Source of the DNA: Diadema setosum
Taxonomy: Eukaryota > Echinodermata > Echinoidea > Diadematoida > Diadematidae
Assembly: GCA_033980235.1 (NCBI GenBank)
Contig: CM067077.1
Coordinates: 9,332,602-9,396,601 of the forward strand
Direction of reading: 5' to 3'
Length of the DNA stretch: 64,000 nucleotides
The notes under the pieces were generated by a model, which worked only from the letters and a program-made list of their open reading frames with translations, was not told the DNA's origin and did no database searches. The translations under genes and the position numbers were made by a program. Below, one piece after another: positions 26,901 through 35,412 of this stretch (within the stretch, counting starts at the first letter, position 1; the number at the start of each line of letters is the position of its first letter).

Positions 26901-27088
26901 GCATGATGGGCGGAGGACCCGGTATGATGGGCGGGGCCCCCCTCATGGCACCACCCCACCTCATCACCCCCATGGGCCCAAGCATGCCCAGGCAGCTGGG
27001 CAGTGTGCCCGAGGATCTCTCGGCAAGCAGACAGTCTTTCCGCATGGCCATGGGGAACCCTTGTGAGTTCTTTGTCGATGTCATGTAA
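8861..27088 (+). CDS. dsh: dishevelled (Dvl/Dsh), 3' thirteen coding exons, 5'-partial
   Basis: This is the cytoplasmic Wnt-pathway scaffold that links Frizzled to Axin/beta-catenin and to planar-polarity/JNK outputs. Joining 8861-8978, 12791-12890, 14473-14542, 15221-15308, 18824-18875, 19399-19475, 19944-20011, 20878-20937, 21563-21664, 22976-23110, 24127-24294, 25093-25308 and 26628-27088 gives one open frame of 570 residues plus TAA. Visible order: Ser-rich segment with GYESSSTLM (about 1-40), basic patch RKKRRRPK (about 60), PDZ with [12 protein letters not shown] and [14 protein letters not shown] (about 84-178), DEP with [16 protein letters not shown] and ending FGDLCG (about 272-345), DQDTLAPLP linker, Gly/Pro/Met-rich tail, and the family C terminus [14 protein letters not shown]. 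All introns are GT-AG and phases agree throughout. The N-terminal DIX domain (roughly 180 residues in the family) is absent because it lies upstream of the window. Identification is from knowledge of Dvl sequences; the family is certain, the species is not. Confidence 0.97.
9094..9484. repeat. palindromic TTAA-flanked MITE, copy 2 (inverted relative to copy 1)
   Basis: TTAA at 9094-9097 and 9481-9484 bound an element whose left half begins agggtgtgtacagttctggt and whose right half ends agtactgtacagtccct. It is the copy-1 sequence in opposite orientation, with the same central aaatggctgagatatcc arms. Confidence 0.87.
9591..10068. repeat. MITE-like inverted-repeat element
   Basis: The left arm gtcttcatcagaccgaagt (9607-9625) is inverted at 10023-10041 (gactttggtctaatgaagac), flanked by ggtgtcactacg on the left and cgtagtgtccc on the right. 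Internal matches include repeated aatagcgtgctatt-like words. Boundaries are approximate. Confidence 0.65.
12010..12785 (+). repeat. very long polypyrimidine (CT-rich) tract
   Basis: About 770 bases of almost uninterrupted C/T triplets (ctcctc, ttcctc, tcatc) end at the acceptor of dsh exon b. It creates several long Ser/Leu/Phe/Pro open frames that are artefacts of composition. Confidence 0.9.
12791..12890 (+). CDS. dsh: dsh coding exon b: RFSS/basic region
   Basis: Reads [18 protein letters not shown] then [16 protein letters not shown]. The counterpart in vertebrate Dvl has the same RFSS(S)TE(Q)SS(A)SRL...RRRRK layout. The acceptor follows a very long pyrimidine tract and is cccagtag; the donor is gtaagg. 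The exon ends in phase 0. Confidence 0.94.
12891..14472. other. dsh intron b-c
   Basis: Ordinary AT-rich intron. An A run occurs near 13133-13146. No repeat family or coding signal was recognised. Confidence 0.7.
14473..14542 (+). CDS. dsh: dsh coding exon c: start of PDZ domain
   Basis: Reads [20 protein letters not shown] then LNL. It corresponds to the Dvl block SFSS(V/I)[15 protein letters not shown] that opens the PDZ domain. Two residues (Asn-Cys) replace the usual Thr-Val in the first strand. The acceptor is ttgttccag and the donor gtaagt; a single G is left over and combines with the next exon to code Asp. Confidence 0.95.
14543..15220. other. dsh intron c-d with GATA microsatellite
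   Basis: Contains a (GATA/TAGA)n microsatellite at about 14851-14921, roughly 17 units with one early interruption (gaaa). Otherwise nothing was recognised. Confidence 0.85.
14851..14921 (+). repeat. (TAGA)n microsatellite
   Basis: Direct reading shows tagatagatag repeats in register over about 70 bases. Confidence 0.97.
15221..15308 (+). CDS. dsh: dsh coding exon d: PDZ ligand-binding loop
   Basis: Reads (D)[18 protein letters not shown] then [10 protein letters not shown], ending with two bases of a Gly codon. It contains the [11 protein letters not shown] strand and loop that form the Dvl PDZ peptide-binding groove, then [12 protein letters not shown], which is nearly invariant in the family. 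Acceptor tttcccacag, donor gtaagc. Confidence 0.97.
15309..18823. other. dsh intron d-e, with GC-richer complex block
   Basis: This 3.5-kb intron splits the PDZ domain. The stretch at about 16480-17550 is of mixed, non-repetitive, GC-richer composition unlike the surrounding intron and could be regulatory. It contains no frame with recognisable protein similarity. T, G and A runs occur elsewhere (about 15337-15351, 15926-15939, 16109-16123). Confidence 0.6.
18824..18875 (+). CDS. dsh: dsh coding exon e: PDZ core
   Basis: A 52-base exon reading (G)[17 protein letters not shown], an almost invariant PDZ segment of Dishevelled. Acceptor ttttgacag, donor gtgagg, ending in phase 0. It follows a 3.5-kb intron that splits the PDZ domain. 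Confidence 0.97.
18876..19943. other. dsh introns e-f and f-g (exon f at 19399-19475 lies between)
   Basis: Intron e-f holds a (TA)n run at about 19104-19130. Intron f-g holds a long A run near 19754-19777. No other structure was recognised. Confidence 0.75.
19399..19475 (+). CDS. dsh: dsh coding exon f: PDZ C-terminal helix
   Basis: Reads [20 protein letters not shown] then AVHQP, plus two bases of Gly. [14 protein letters not shown] is the conserved second PDZ helix of Dvl proteins. Acceptor gtttatag, donor gtaagt. Confidence 0.97.
19944..20011 (+). CDS. dsh: dsh coding exon g: end of PDZ
   Basis: Reads (G)[18 protein letters not shown] then [13 protein letters not shown] is a Dvl signature at the PDZ end. 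Acceptor tctatttcag, donor gtaagt. One base (A) is left over and makes the next Ser codon. Confidence 0.96.
20012..20877. other. dsh intron g-h
   Basis: AT-rich intron in which I see no repeat family, RNA gene or coding signal. Confidence 0.7.
20878..20937 (+). CDS. dsh: dsh coding exon h: post-PDZ linker
   Basis: Reads (S)[19 protein letters not shown]. It matches the family block (N/T)EP(I/V)xPIDP(A/G)AWV(A/S)HT. The acceptor is gcctcag, immediately followed by a GTGAG that is exonic rather than a donor. The donor used is gtgaga. Confidence 0.95.
20938..21562. other. dsh intron h-i, mostly a SINE-like element
   Basis: A TG/TTTG-rich stretch (about 20995-21085) is followed by the SINE-like repeat at about 21170-21495. 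Nothing else was recognised. Confidence 0.7.
21170..21495. repeat. tRNA-related SINE-like element
   Basis: The minus strand has a perfect B box GGTTCGAATCC (21184-21194) and an A-box-like AGAGCAGTAAAGTGG (about 21237-21252). On the plus strand, further right, come gggtacccagtagg, gaccggggtaataatag and a tail gcgctttgggcatttg...tataaattcat ending in attattataattatt, which looks like a SINE 3' end. Head and tail therefore point in opposite directions. Confidence 0.6.
21563..21664 (+). CDS. dsh: dsh coding exon i: Ser/Thr/Met-rich PDZ-DEP linker
   Basis: Reads (V)[17 protein letters not shown], then a run rich in Met, Thr and Ser ending SSSLPESE. Vertebrate Dvl has a similar low-complexity S/T linker here. 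Acceptor gctcctgcag, donor gtaagt at 21665. The exon end, its donor and about 180 bases of following intron are tandemly duplicated downstream (see the repeat entry and finding). Confidence 0.9.
21640..22330 (+). repeat. tandem duplication of dsh exon-i end plus donor and intron, about 4 copies
   Basis: Copies start near 21640, 21826, 22010 and about 22210, at a spacing of about 185 bases for the first three. Shared blocks are ttccagagtcagaga, then gtaagtg, gtcagccatgtt, ctatgagatgc, ggaagagggaccaggg and a G-rich part. Copy 2 keeps acceptor-like ttcttccag and donor gtaagt (21851). Copy 3 has lost the donor (ataaag) and copy 4 is more diverged. Confidence 0.85.
22110..22168 (+). repeat. G-rich (GGGGA)n tract
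   Basis: Successive runs of three to more than ten G, including ggggagggga units, occur within the third copy of the tandem duplication. It has G-quadruplex-forming potential. Confidence 0.85.
22331..22975. other. remainder of dsh intron i-j
   Basis: Unique-looking AT-rich intron. No feature was recognised apart from the acceptor of exon j. Confidence 0.65.
22976..23110 (+). CDS. dsh: dsh coding exon j: start of DEP domain
   Basis: Reads (R)[47 protein letters not shown](A)P(D/E)SGL(D/E)(I/V)[10 protein letters not shown](P/S)NAF is the Dvl DEP entry sequence. Acceptor cacctgcag, donor gtaagg. Confidence 0.97.
23111..24126. other. dsh intron j-k
   Basis: Contains the short TTAA element at 23193-23310. 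The remainder is unremarkable AT-rich intron. Confidence 0.7.
23193..23310. repeat. short TTAA MITE (relative of 8227-8320) with duplicated left end
   Basis: TTAA-CCCGTTGAACACTAGTCCC on the left and TTGTCCTCAAGGGG-TTAA on the right. The left terminus occurs again at about 23219 (taacccgttgaagac), as if part was duplicated or one copy inserted at another. The internal words tctatgggaaatgcgtgtt are shared with the 8227 copy. Confidence 0.75.
24127..24294 (+). CDS. dsh: dsh coding exon k: DEP domain core
   Basis: Reads (G)[55 protein letters not shown]. This is the membrane- and Frizzled-contacting DEP fold, including the SDVV(D/E)WL loop and the [18 protein letters not shown] block that hardly varies in animals. 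Acceptor tgctcag, donor gtaagt. The exon is visibly GC-rich compared with its introns. Confidence 0.98.
24295..25092. other. dsh intron k-l with C-rich tract
   Basis: From about 24705 to 25090 the plus strand is a CCCATCC/CCCTCC-type C-rich minisatellite that runs to the acceptor of exon l. It reads as a Pro/Ser-rich open frame fused to exon l, which is artefactual. Confidence 0.85.
25093..25308 (+). CDS. dsh: dsh coding exon l: post-DEP Pro-rich linker
   Basis: Reads (N)[20 protein letters not shown], then [14 protein letters not shown] and a Pro/Met/Thr-rich stretch ending [16 protein letters not shown] is the family marker. The usual block between the DEP end and this motif is shorter here. 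The acceptor cccttacag ends a nearly 400-base C-rich tract; the donor is gtaaga. Confidence 0.94.
25309..26627. other. dsh intron l-m with a MITE-like inverted repeat
   Basis: An inverted repeat runs from about 25335 (aactgcaaaagtagaaattt) to about 25553 (tattcacttttacagtacc) and looks like a small MITE. The rest is AT-rich and unremarkable. Confidence 0.6.
25335..25553. repeat. MITE-like inverted repeat (CTGCAAAAGTAGAAATTTTTGC type)
   Basis: The left end actgcaaaagtagaaattttt matches the reverse complement of the right end, aaatattcacttttacagt, with several mismatches. Secondary blocks (gcaaatattttta, gcgcaaaaatatt) support a decayed hairpin element. Confidence 0.5.
26628..27088 (+). CDS. 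dsh: dsh terminal coding exon m: Gly/Pro/Met-rich tail and conserved C terminus
   Basis: Begins (G)[19 protein letters not shown] and ends [20 protein letters not shown] then [10 protein letters not shown] and TAA. The SGS-rich start and the final 30 residues match Dvl C termini; in vertebrates this end can fold back on the PDZ domain. Between them are three GIGPP-type repeats and two PGMMGG repeats (about 26770-26945). Acceptor caagcag. The last exon is GC-rich. Confidence 0.97.
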
Positions 27089-30000
27089 ACAAAAACATTA
27101 AAGAACAACTAAAAGAGAAAGGCTAAAAACTAGAAATTAACAAGAACACTACACTGAAGGTTTAAAAATATTTTAACATAATACAGCAAATTTTGTCTAG
27201 GAATGTAATCAGCTTTCAACAATAGGACATGGAAAAAAAATCAAATTGAAAAAGAGACATCTCTTTCGCTTGTGTTTATAAATATATATACATATATTAT
27301 ATATATATTATTCTGTATGTTGTTTTTTTTTTTCCTTCTGTATGCGTAGCAGGCATGTAAATTTTTTTTCTTTGTTTTATTTTTCCATTCTGCTGAAAGC
27401 TTTAAGAGTAACGTTGGCTTACAAACATTAGATGCTGTAACATAACTAGAGCTTATTGTGCAATGTGTCATGTCTCTTATATATGATAAGCTGGTGACTG
27501 CTATCTTCTTTTCAGTGAAAGGAAGATTGTTATGATAATAATAATAATGATAATGATAATAATCTGTTGTTAAATAGAAGACAATTTTTTTTTTTAAAGT
27601 AGCATCTTCTAGTTCCTACATTACTGTGCCTCGAAATTGGAAAATGCAATACGAACAGAGAAACAGGTTAGAGAGTATATCTCGAGTACTAGCTAAGTAT
27701 TGTAAGTTGGTTGAACGCTTCAGCTGTCCGAGTTGTCCATTCGTTTTCTTTTCTTCTTGTTGATTTCCGTTTATAAGGAAAGAAGGGGGGAGGGGGGAGA
27801 TCAATGGCGTAAATTAACCTTTCTGCCGTTTCAAATCCGGAAAGTTGCATAGTATGCACATACATTACAAACATATCCGACTTTCTTACATCACAGTAAT
27901 CATGAGATTAGCTTATTGTTTCTCATCATCACCTCAGTCTGGTGTTGAATTCAAAATCCTTCTGTTGGTTATTGTAGAATTTGTGCTAGGTGTACTGTTC
28001 TATGTGAAATGAAAGCAGCAATAGTTAACTGTCACAGGGGAAAATGAGATACAAGTATGTGTGTACATGGTAAAAAGACATACATCATGATCATACATGT
28101 ATGTAGACCAGTCGACTTTGTTAGATTGACGGTGCCGCTAGTATGGCTCAAAGAGTTAAGTGTTTCTTTCTTCCAAGTTGATATAAGTCGGTCTTTTCAA
28201 AGCATCTTTATCAGCCTGTACTGATTGCATTTGACAAATTAAGAAGGGACAAAGATTTGAAGCACCTCTCTGGAAAAAAAAAATAGTCTGACAGGGCTTT
28301 GAATAACTGGCAGCTCAAATTGATGCAACGCACGAAATTTGATGTTGCAATTATATATGCTATTTCAAGGTCTGTCTGTAAAACCCTCAACATTTTCAAG
28401 TGAGGAGAGATTGCGAAAATGTCACTTTTTAAAGTCAAGAGATGCCACTTTGATTGTAGTTTGTCGTTGTTTCCCGTGGTGTTACAAAGTCGGGTCAAAT
28501 CTTATCATGCTCTTTGTGTTACTGTAGGGTACACAGGCATTATTTCTTGTAGGTGTTTTCCTGCTAAGCACCAAAACAGAACACAAGAAGCACCAAGACG
28601 AAACGCAAGAAAATTTGTAGTACTTTTGATACTGAACCTTACCAGTCCAGAGTGATAATCTGTACTCCACTTTGAGAATGATGTCAACATCTTCTCATAC
28701 CATGTGCTATAGGAGAGGAGAATAGGGGGAAAGAGATGCATTCGTATTCAAGTCTAAAAAAAAAAAAAAAAAAACAACAGGACCACATAGAGAAAGAGCC
28801 CTGCCACATATACTTGCAGTGTGGCTCTTTGGTAGAAAGAGCAGATTCTGGAGAAATTGTGTCCAATGTGAGAAAGTGTTGATTGTGTTGCATGCAGTTT
28901 TGCCTTATGCACCAGATGCAGAATTTTGTTTTTGTTTTTGTTGATTCAGCACTTGCTTTTGCTGTCATTACGTTCGTTCCATGATTTTTACGCACAAAGC
29001 CGCCATTCCTGTATCCCCGATGTTGCACCCTACCCAAAGCCTGCCACCTTTCTAACCCTCCAAAAACATCCTTGACGATCTGCGCAGCATCCTGTCGTAA
29101 TTTAATTCGTAGCCCAGGACTAACCCCATCCCGTACCCAATCTCCGACGCATTCACTCCCGTCCTGCACTTATACACACTGCCAACACCATCTGAACGTA
29201 GCATGTGTATGTGTGTGCTTGTGTGTCACGCACTTTGTCTGCCTAACGCACTGTTTCCAACCCCCACTCCCTTCCCACCTCAACCCAACCCCCTTTGGCT
29301 GTTAACAAATCCACGGATGATCATGTCAAGCTCCTCGTGCAGTTCTGTTATCTTGTCAACCCACTTTTCCTGTCAGATCTCCCACTTCATGAAAAGTGTG
29401 AATAGGATTACAAGCTCATTCACAGAGGGCCTATGTACAATCTGTAGTTCAGAGTATGACAGGTAAATGTCGTGGATTAAAGTCCCTGGAAGTTTGATGA
29501 GTGTCATGGGTTTATTTGAGTTACAACAATTTGGCTAACACGCACAGACACACATGCACACCCACAAAATGTATAAAAGTCCTCGTGCAATCTCATACAG
29601 TCTCATGTTTCTGGTGATGGAATTTATGACTGTGCATGACTGGGTCGCTGATGGAAAAATATATTAATAGCTGCAATTGTAGGTGAAATATCTACAAAGG
29701 TGAAACTGAAAAACTGATGCTCTTAGACTTAAAACTCCCTATTTCACAACTACAGACAATGATTTTGTTTAAACTCCCAAACTGAAGGATTCATCCTCTC
29801 CTCCTCTTCCTCCTCCACCTCCTCAAAAAGAAGAGGAAAAAAAAAAGAAGAAAATATCCCTCACTTATTTGTTCGACATTTGCTTAGAGTTCATTTGAGA
29901 GATCTGTGAATGACAATTTATGTACTGTGTACCATGCTGATAGGGTAGTCCCATCAAATAAATCGTATACAGATTACTGACGTGGAAAACACTTCTGATT

Positions 30001-33000
30001 GTGTTGTGAGCAGTTCTGAAAGTTCGTATGGAACCTTCCCTGTCTTATTTAGATATCACTATAGTCTGCATGATTATTTTATGATTGTTGATCAAGCTGC
30101 AAACCAAACTTCTGAAAGTTGTTTGAACTGTGTAGGGCTGCGTTTGGGTTTGGAGATGCATCAAGAATGATCCAAATACGAGGGAACACCTCAGTAGAGC
30201 AAGTGGCCATACACAAACTTTTGTTTACTTGTGTGTCATCCCCAATAGGGGGGGGGGGGGGGGGACAGGGGAAAGATACTCAATAATTGTCCTGCAAAGT
30301 CACTGTCAGTATATGACATCACTGCTCAGTCAGTCCTAGAGTACTTATGAGCTTCCTTAAACTTTAATGTCTCAAGTGCCATTTGCAAGTTTGGCCATCA
30401 CAGACATAAGATTTGCAGCTGTATGCCTGCATGCGTGTGCGCATGCATTTGCAGTATTAGTCGAAAGATACGACATCTCTACCGCTGAGGTGGAAGGATC
30501 GTTAGTTTGTTGTATTGATCAGACACCAAAGAGGTGTGCCCTCAGTAACTGAAGGATGCTTTTATAGTGTGATACGACATTATTTGTGGTTTAACCAAAA
30601 CTTTTCGTAAGACGGAACGTTGCAGCAGTGAGGCAGAAGGGTGTGTTGTGACATTGTCAGAACGGGACAGCATGTGGCACCACCCATGCATATTTGTGTT
30701 TGTATTTAGTTTTTAACCCTACAAAGTGGTGACCTGCAGGGCAAACATTCACAAGAATAGACCATATCGTCATCCAAGGGATTCGGTGAAGAGGTTATAA
30801 TTATGTATTTCCTCAGAGTTCTAGAAAAATGAAACTATTTCCTTTGTCAGCTGATCTGATTTGAGACAAATTAAGACTTCTGAGTCAGTTATTCAGTCAG
30901 GACTCTCAAAAAATTATATAATCCCACAGTACCATGTGCACTTCACTTGTTCAAGTATTACTGTTGAACTTCAGCTGTCATTAAACTGCCAAATTAGTGG
31001 ATTTCATTGAAATGTTAGGATGGAAAGAATGTTGGCTTCTGATGATGAATTATTACAGGGCATTAGACTGCATTAGATTCCTAAATGGCAAACCATTTGA
31101 GGCATTTGATACGGAATATGACTCACACTCAACTTTTAGCAGAAGATTTTTGTCTGTTTGTGGAATCCGTGGGATAAAATTTGGAAAGGATTCAGTTCTC
31201 TCTAGACATGTGAAAAGGAAAAGACTTTCGTATCAGTGACAAAAAAAAGAAATGCATTAAAAAAGGCTATCCAATTAGATTTGATATTGATGAATTGGTA
31301 TCTATGTCAGCTTTTGCTCTAGACGCAAGCTTGCCTCTAATTTATAAGCAGTTGATTGGTCAACATTGGTTCAGTTGTCCATTTCTGTTTTCTTGATAGC
31401 ATGTAGGTAGAGATTAATAAATCCTAGGAAAATATGAGGAAAATGTAGAGAAGAATTCCCTTTGTTTTTGAACCGTTCAGGAGCCTGTGACATATGACCT
31501 AGGTATTACAGCCTCCTCCCCCACTCTGGGCGAGAGGTGTTCCTCGTCTGTGTTTTCCATTAATATTAGTTAGTTCTGTACCTGTGACCAGGCAAAGCTT
31601 GTGCAGGATTTCCCGATGTTGTTCGCTACCATTTGCCACGAGTTATCTCGAGAAAACAATGGCAAAGCATCCTCTGCCCCACGTCGCTTCCCCAACACCT
31701 GCCGCCTGCAATTTTTCATTGATTCCCTGTAAAAATCAGCGCCTTTTGTCGTCATGACTTATCCATAGAGACTCCCAGCTTCCCATACCTCACAAGTTCA
31801 TTTATTTTCCATCGCAAATAGATAATGCTTCTGATTGATAGATGATTAACTCACATTTCATGTCTTCAGCAACCAGCCATATTCATATTATCGTTTCCTC
31901 CATAAAAAAAAAACAACAGACCAATATTTGTGGGGACCATTCATTTTCATTTCTTCCATGCATCATTTTGTCAAAGCTACATTTTTCATCCAATTGTATC
32001 CTGTGATTGTTTCCAAATATTGTGATTGTACGCCAGCGATGTTGGGCAAATCTATGTGACAACAAGATGTCACAGTATCAAATAAGATGAATCTAAGTCA
32101 GTGTTAGAGGTCCTCCATTCATCAATCGCCTGGGATGGCCACAGATATTTGATTTAATTAGATCAACCTCACCTGCATGCAGTTTTGTTTGTTTTTGTTT
32201 TGTTTGGTTGTCTTTTTGTTTTTTGTCAAGCTGTGATATTGACTCGTTGCGTTGCATTCAGATAGGAATTCACGAGTAGAGAAGAGAAAAGAAAGAGAAC
32301 TACGGCGACACGACCGCAAAATGTGATCACCTCTTTTGCCTCCTCATTCTCCCCCCTTCCTAGGACCGCTAATCGCGATAGTAAAGAGCCGCTAGTTGAC
32401 GGAGGGACGCCCTCTGTTGGGGGGTCGTGGATCACTGCCCCCTCCTCCCCAAGAAGCAAATGCCATGCCTGTCAACGACAACAAGCACCGTCAGAGGGTC
32501 TGTAGAGCACACAAGACAGATTAAACCTTTAGCACGTCTCTGTCGAGTCGTCCGCACACCCCACCAAAGCCCCCCCTCTTTGATTTCGGTTTTGATTTGC
32601 GAGCCTCCTCGGCGATTCTTTTCATTTGTGAAATCTTTTGGTTACTTTGACCTGTCCTGCCCCCCTAATGCCTACCTCTGGCTGCATCCATGTTTTCAGT
32701 ATTTTTCTCTCGTGATGTCAGTGGTAGGAAACATGAGACAGTGAGAGAGGAGAGATAAGATAGAGAGAACGAGAGAGAGAGGAAAGGACGCACTTCATGC
32801 AATCATGGCTTTATTGCCGTTTCCTCCTGTTACTCCTTCACCTTTTGTCGTAGGGTTCTGTCTATCACTCTATCCAGTCGTCCAGCCTTGTAAAACCAAT
32901 GTCTCTTGCAATTCAAGGAGAGTTAAGTGGTATTGAATGTTCAGGAGCATTGTGATTTTTTTTTCCGTCTTTTTTGTGGAGATTTAGCTCCAGTCTTCTC

Positions 33001-33047
33001 ATTCATTGTCCCCATTGTTGCTGTGATAATGTTCTGTGATGTCCACA

Positions 33048-33138
33048 TTAACCCTTACCGGCCAGGGACTTTGAACAGTGTGTAGAAGGCTAAAGGATTT
33101 TCTGTGCCCATTGACACTCAGAGCACACAGAGGGTTAA
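33048..33138. repeat. short TTAA-bounded element
   Basis: TTAACCCTTACCGG on the left and CAGAGGGTTAA on the right enclose about 70 bases. It resembles the other short TTAA elements in layout but shares little internal sequence. Confidence 0.45.
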
Positions 33139-35097
33139 ATGCAAACATAGTCAGAGCTTGGACACAATTTCTCTTTGCATGCAAAATGAAATAAATGCAA
33201 ATCACTTTTTAGCCATCAGAGGGTCTGAAGTAATGTTGGTGGAGATTTGAATGCATAAGCTATTAAGATTTCCTGGTGAATTGGAACAAGTTAAGGGGCC
33301 CATGCAAGATTACTTTGCTGCATTCTAGCATTAACTCCTGTGGAGTGGTTGATTTTTCCCTTTAAAATGGTGGCCATTTCTGTAACCCCCTCGATATTGT
33401 GCTCCTTCCCTCACCATTAACCCCATTTCTTGTGGAATGCAGGCACCGTTAACACGTTTCACGCATTTCACGGCGAGACCTCTTTGTGTACAAAAAAAAA
33501 AAACCACCCTCGTCAAATTGTGTGTTCACGTACAACATGTACCATTGAAGCATGCACCTCAGTACGCCCCTTCTTGCACATTTGAGTACAGTCACATTCA
33601 AAGTTGTATGTGCTTGAAATTCCAAACAGCACAGTGGTTACAACATCATGATAATGATTTTTTTTCCACCTTGTAAAGTTCGATTACCTCCCTCAATGAA
33701 TAGCAGTACACTTTTTCTATTTAATTTATTCAAGTAATCATGTCTTTGTGCGGATTTACGTGTGAACATATGCCTGGAGTGTATGGCTGTGTTCTGTGTG
33801 CGTGCATGTGTGTGTGTGTGTGTGTGTGTGTGTTCAAGTGGTTGTATTCTCAAATTTCTCCAGAGTGTGGCTTCATCCTTGTGTCTTGTCAGAAATGTGA
33901 ATCATGTTCAACTTTGTCCCCAAGTACATATCGCAGATGAAACACTTGTCAAAATTCAGCGTGCAGTCGTAATTTTCTGTGGGTAATGCATGTCACATTC
34001 TGATTGGGGACTAAACTTGTCATTGTGCTTTGAATAAACTTTGTCCAGATGAATCTTGGAGTACTAGAAATTGCAGAATATTAATTAATCAACAAAACTG
34101 TGTAACACCAGACCAAACCAACTTAGGAATGGGGGGGGGGGGGGGGGGGGAGGTGTGCTGATCATCGATCAACATTCACCACTCAACTCCAAGAGGATCA
34201 TGCTTGTGTAATTACTTGATTGTTTGGGTTAAAATCATGAAGAGAAGGGGGAAAAAAATAAGCTGCCTATTTTTGTTATGATACAGTAATCAGTGCAGTA
34301 GTTCAGTGTATTCAGGCATCATACTTGTTGTGCCCATTACCTGTAAATGATCCAAGAGATCGCCCAAAAGTAAAATTGCCAGTTACTTTCACACATTGTT
34401 TAGAGGTATGTTTCATGTTTTGCACTTTCTCGCATACACATTGGTTTCCTGTAGTCTGTTGTCATTTACTTGGGTCCTTTTTAAAGAAGTGTCAAAAACA
34501 AACGTTTGATGTTGACATTTGGCCATCCACAGTACAGTACAGGTCAGCAAATAAGCAAAGTACTCTTTGTTTGAATATGTGTTACATTGTTTGGACAGTT
34601 TTTCACGATCATGTCTAATAGGTGTTAATATTTGAGTCCAGCATGTACATAAGTGTAGTTCTTCCTGTGTAAACACCGAAGTACTGGACATCCGAGGTGA
34701 CTTGTAGTTGTTTCGTCAGCTTTCATGCTTGACGTGATGACAGTACTAGTACTCCATCAAGCTTGTGCTTTATACCGTAATCATATTTGCAAATCGTGTA
34801 TACAATTAGAAGAAATACACATTTACTAAAAATTTACCACCTTTTTGAATACCGTATGCCCTTAAAACTCGCCATTTAGGATTAAAAATGTTGTAATGAG
34901 TCTCGATATTTGTTTAGTTTTGCTCTTAGGTTTTCTCTGATCTACACGTGCATTGCTTTTGTTCTGCAGCCATATTGGGTAAAATTTATCTTGTAAAGTG
35001 AGTACTGGATGGACCAAAAATATGAATTCTTTGTGAATTATATATTTATAGTTTCAGCATGATTTCATTTCATCTTCCCATCCATTCTATGTGATCA

Positions 35098-35412
35098 GGG
35101 GGGATGTTTCATGAAGAATTAATGTCAAACTTAAAAGCTAAGTTTGATGTAGAATTATGGTATGCCATTGGTTTCTCTTTTCAATTTTATCCAATGTGTT
35201 CAGAATCCACTTAAAATCATTATTAGAACTCACAGAATAAAATCTTTTGTCCCTTATGTTATTTTGTTAATCAATGCTTGTATGAAAAAGTCTCCAAAAT
35301 TTTCATTCTTATATGAAAGTTTAAATATTATTGAAGTCACACACAGCCTACTGTAATTTTAAGTTGATCTTGAAATTTAAGATTGACTTAAATTCTTTGT
35401 GAAACATCCCCC
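35098..35412. repeat. MITE with GGGGGATGTTTCA terminal inverted repeats
   Basis: The left end gggggatgtttcatgaagaa and the inverted right end ttctttgtgaaacatccccc match over about 35 bases with few mismatches, continuing into aatgtcaaacttaa and its counterpart ttaagattgactt. The AT-rich interior has no coding capacity. Confidence 0.8.

Noticed and set aside
32226..32744. Medium open frames on both strands in a GC-richer patch
   Set aside because: No protein similarity recognised and no exon context.
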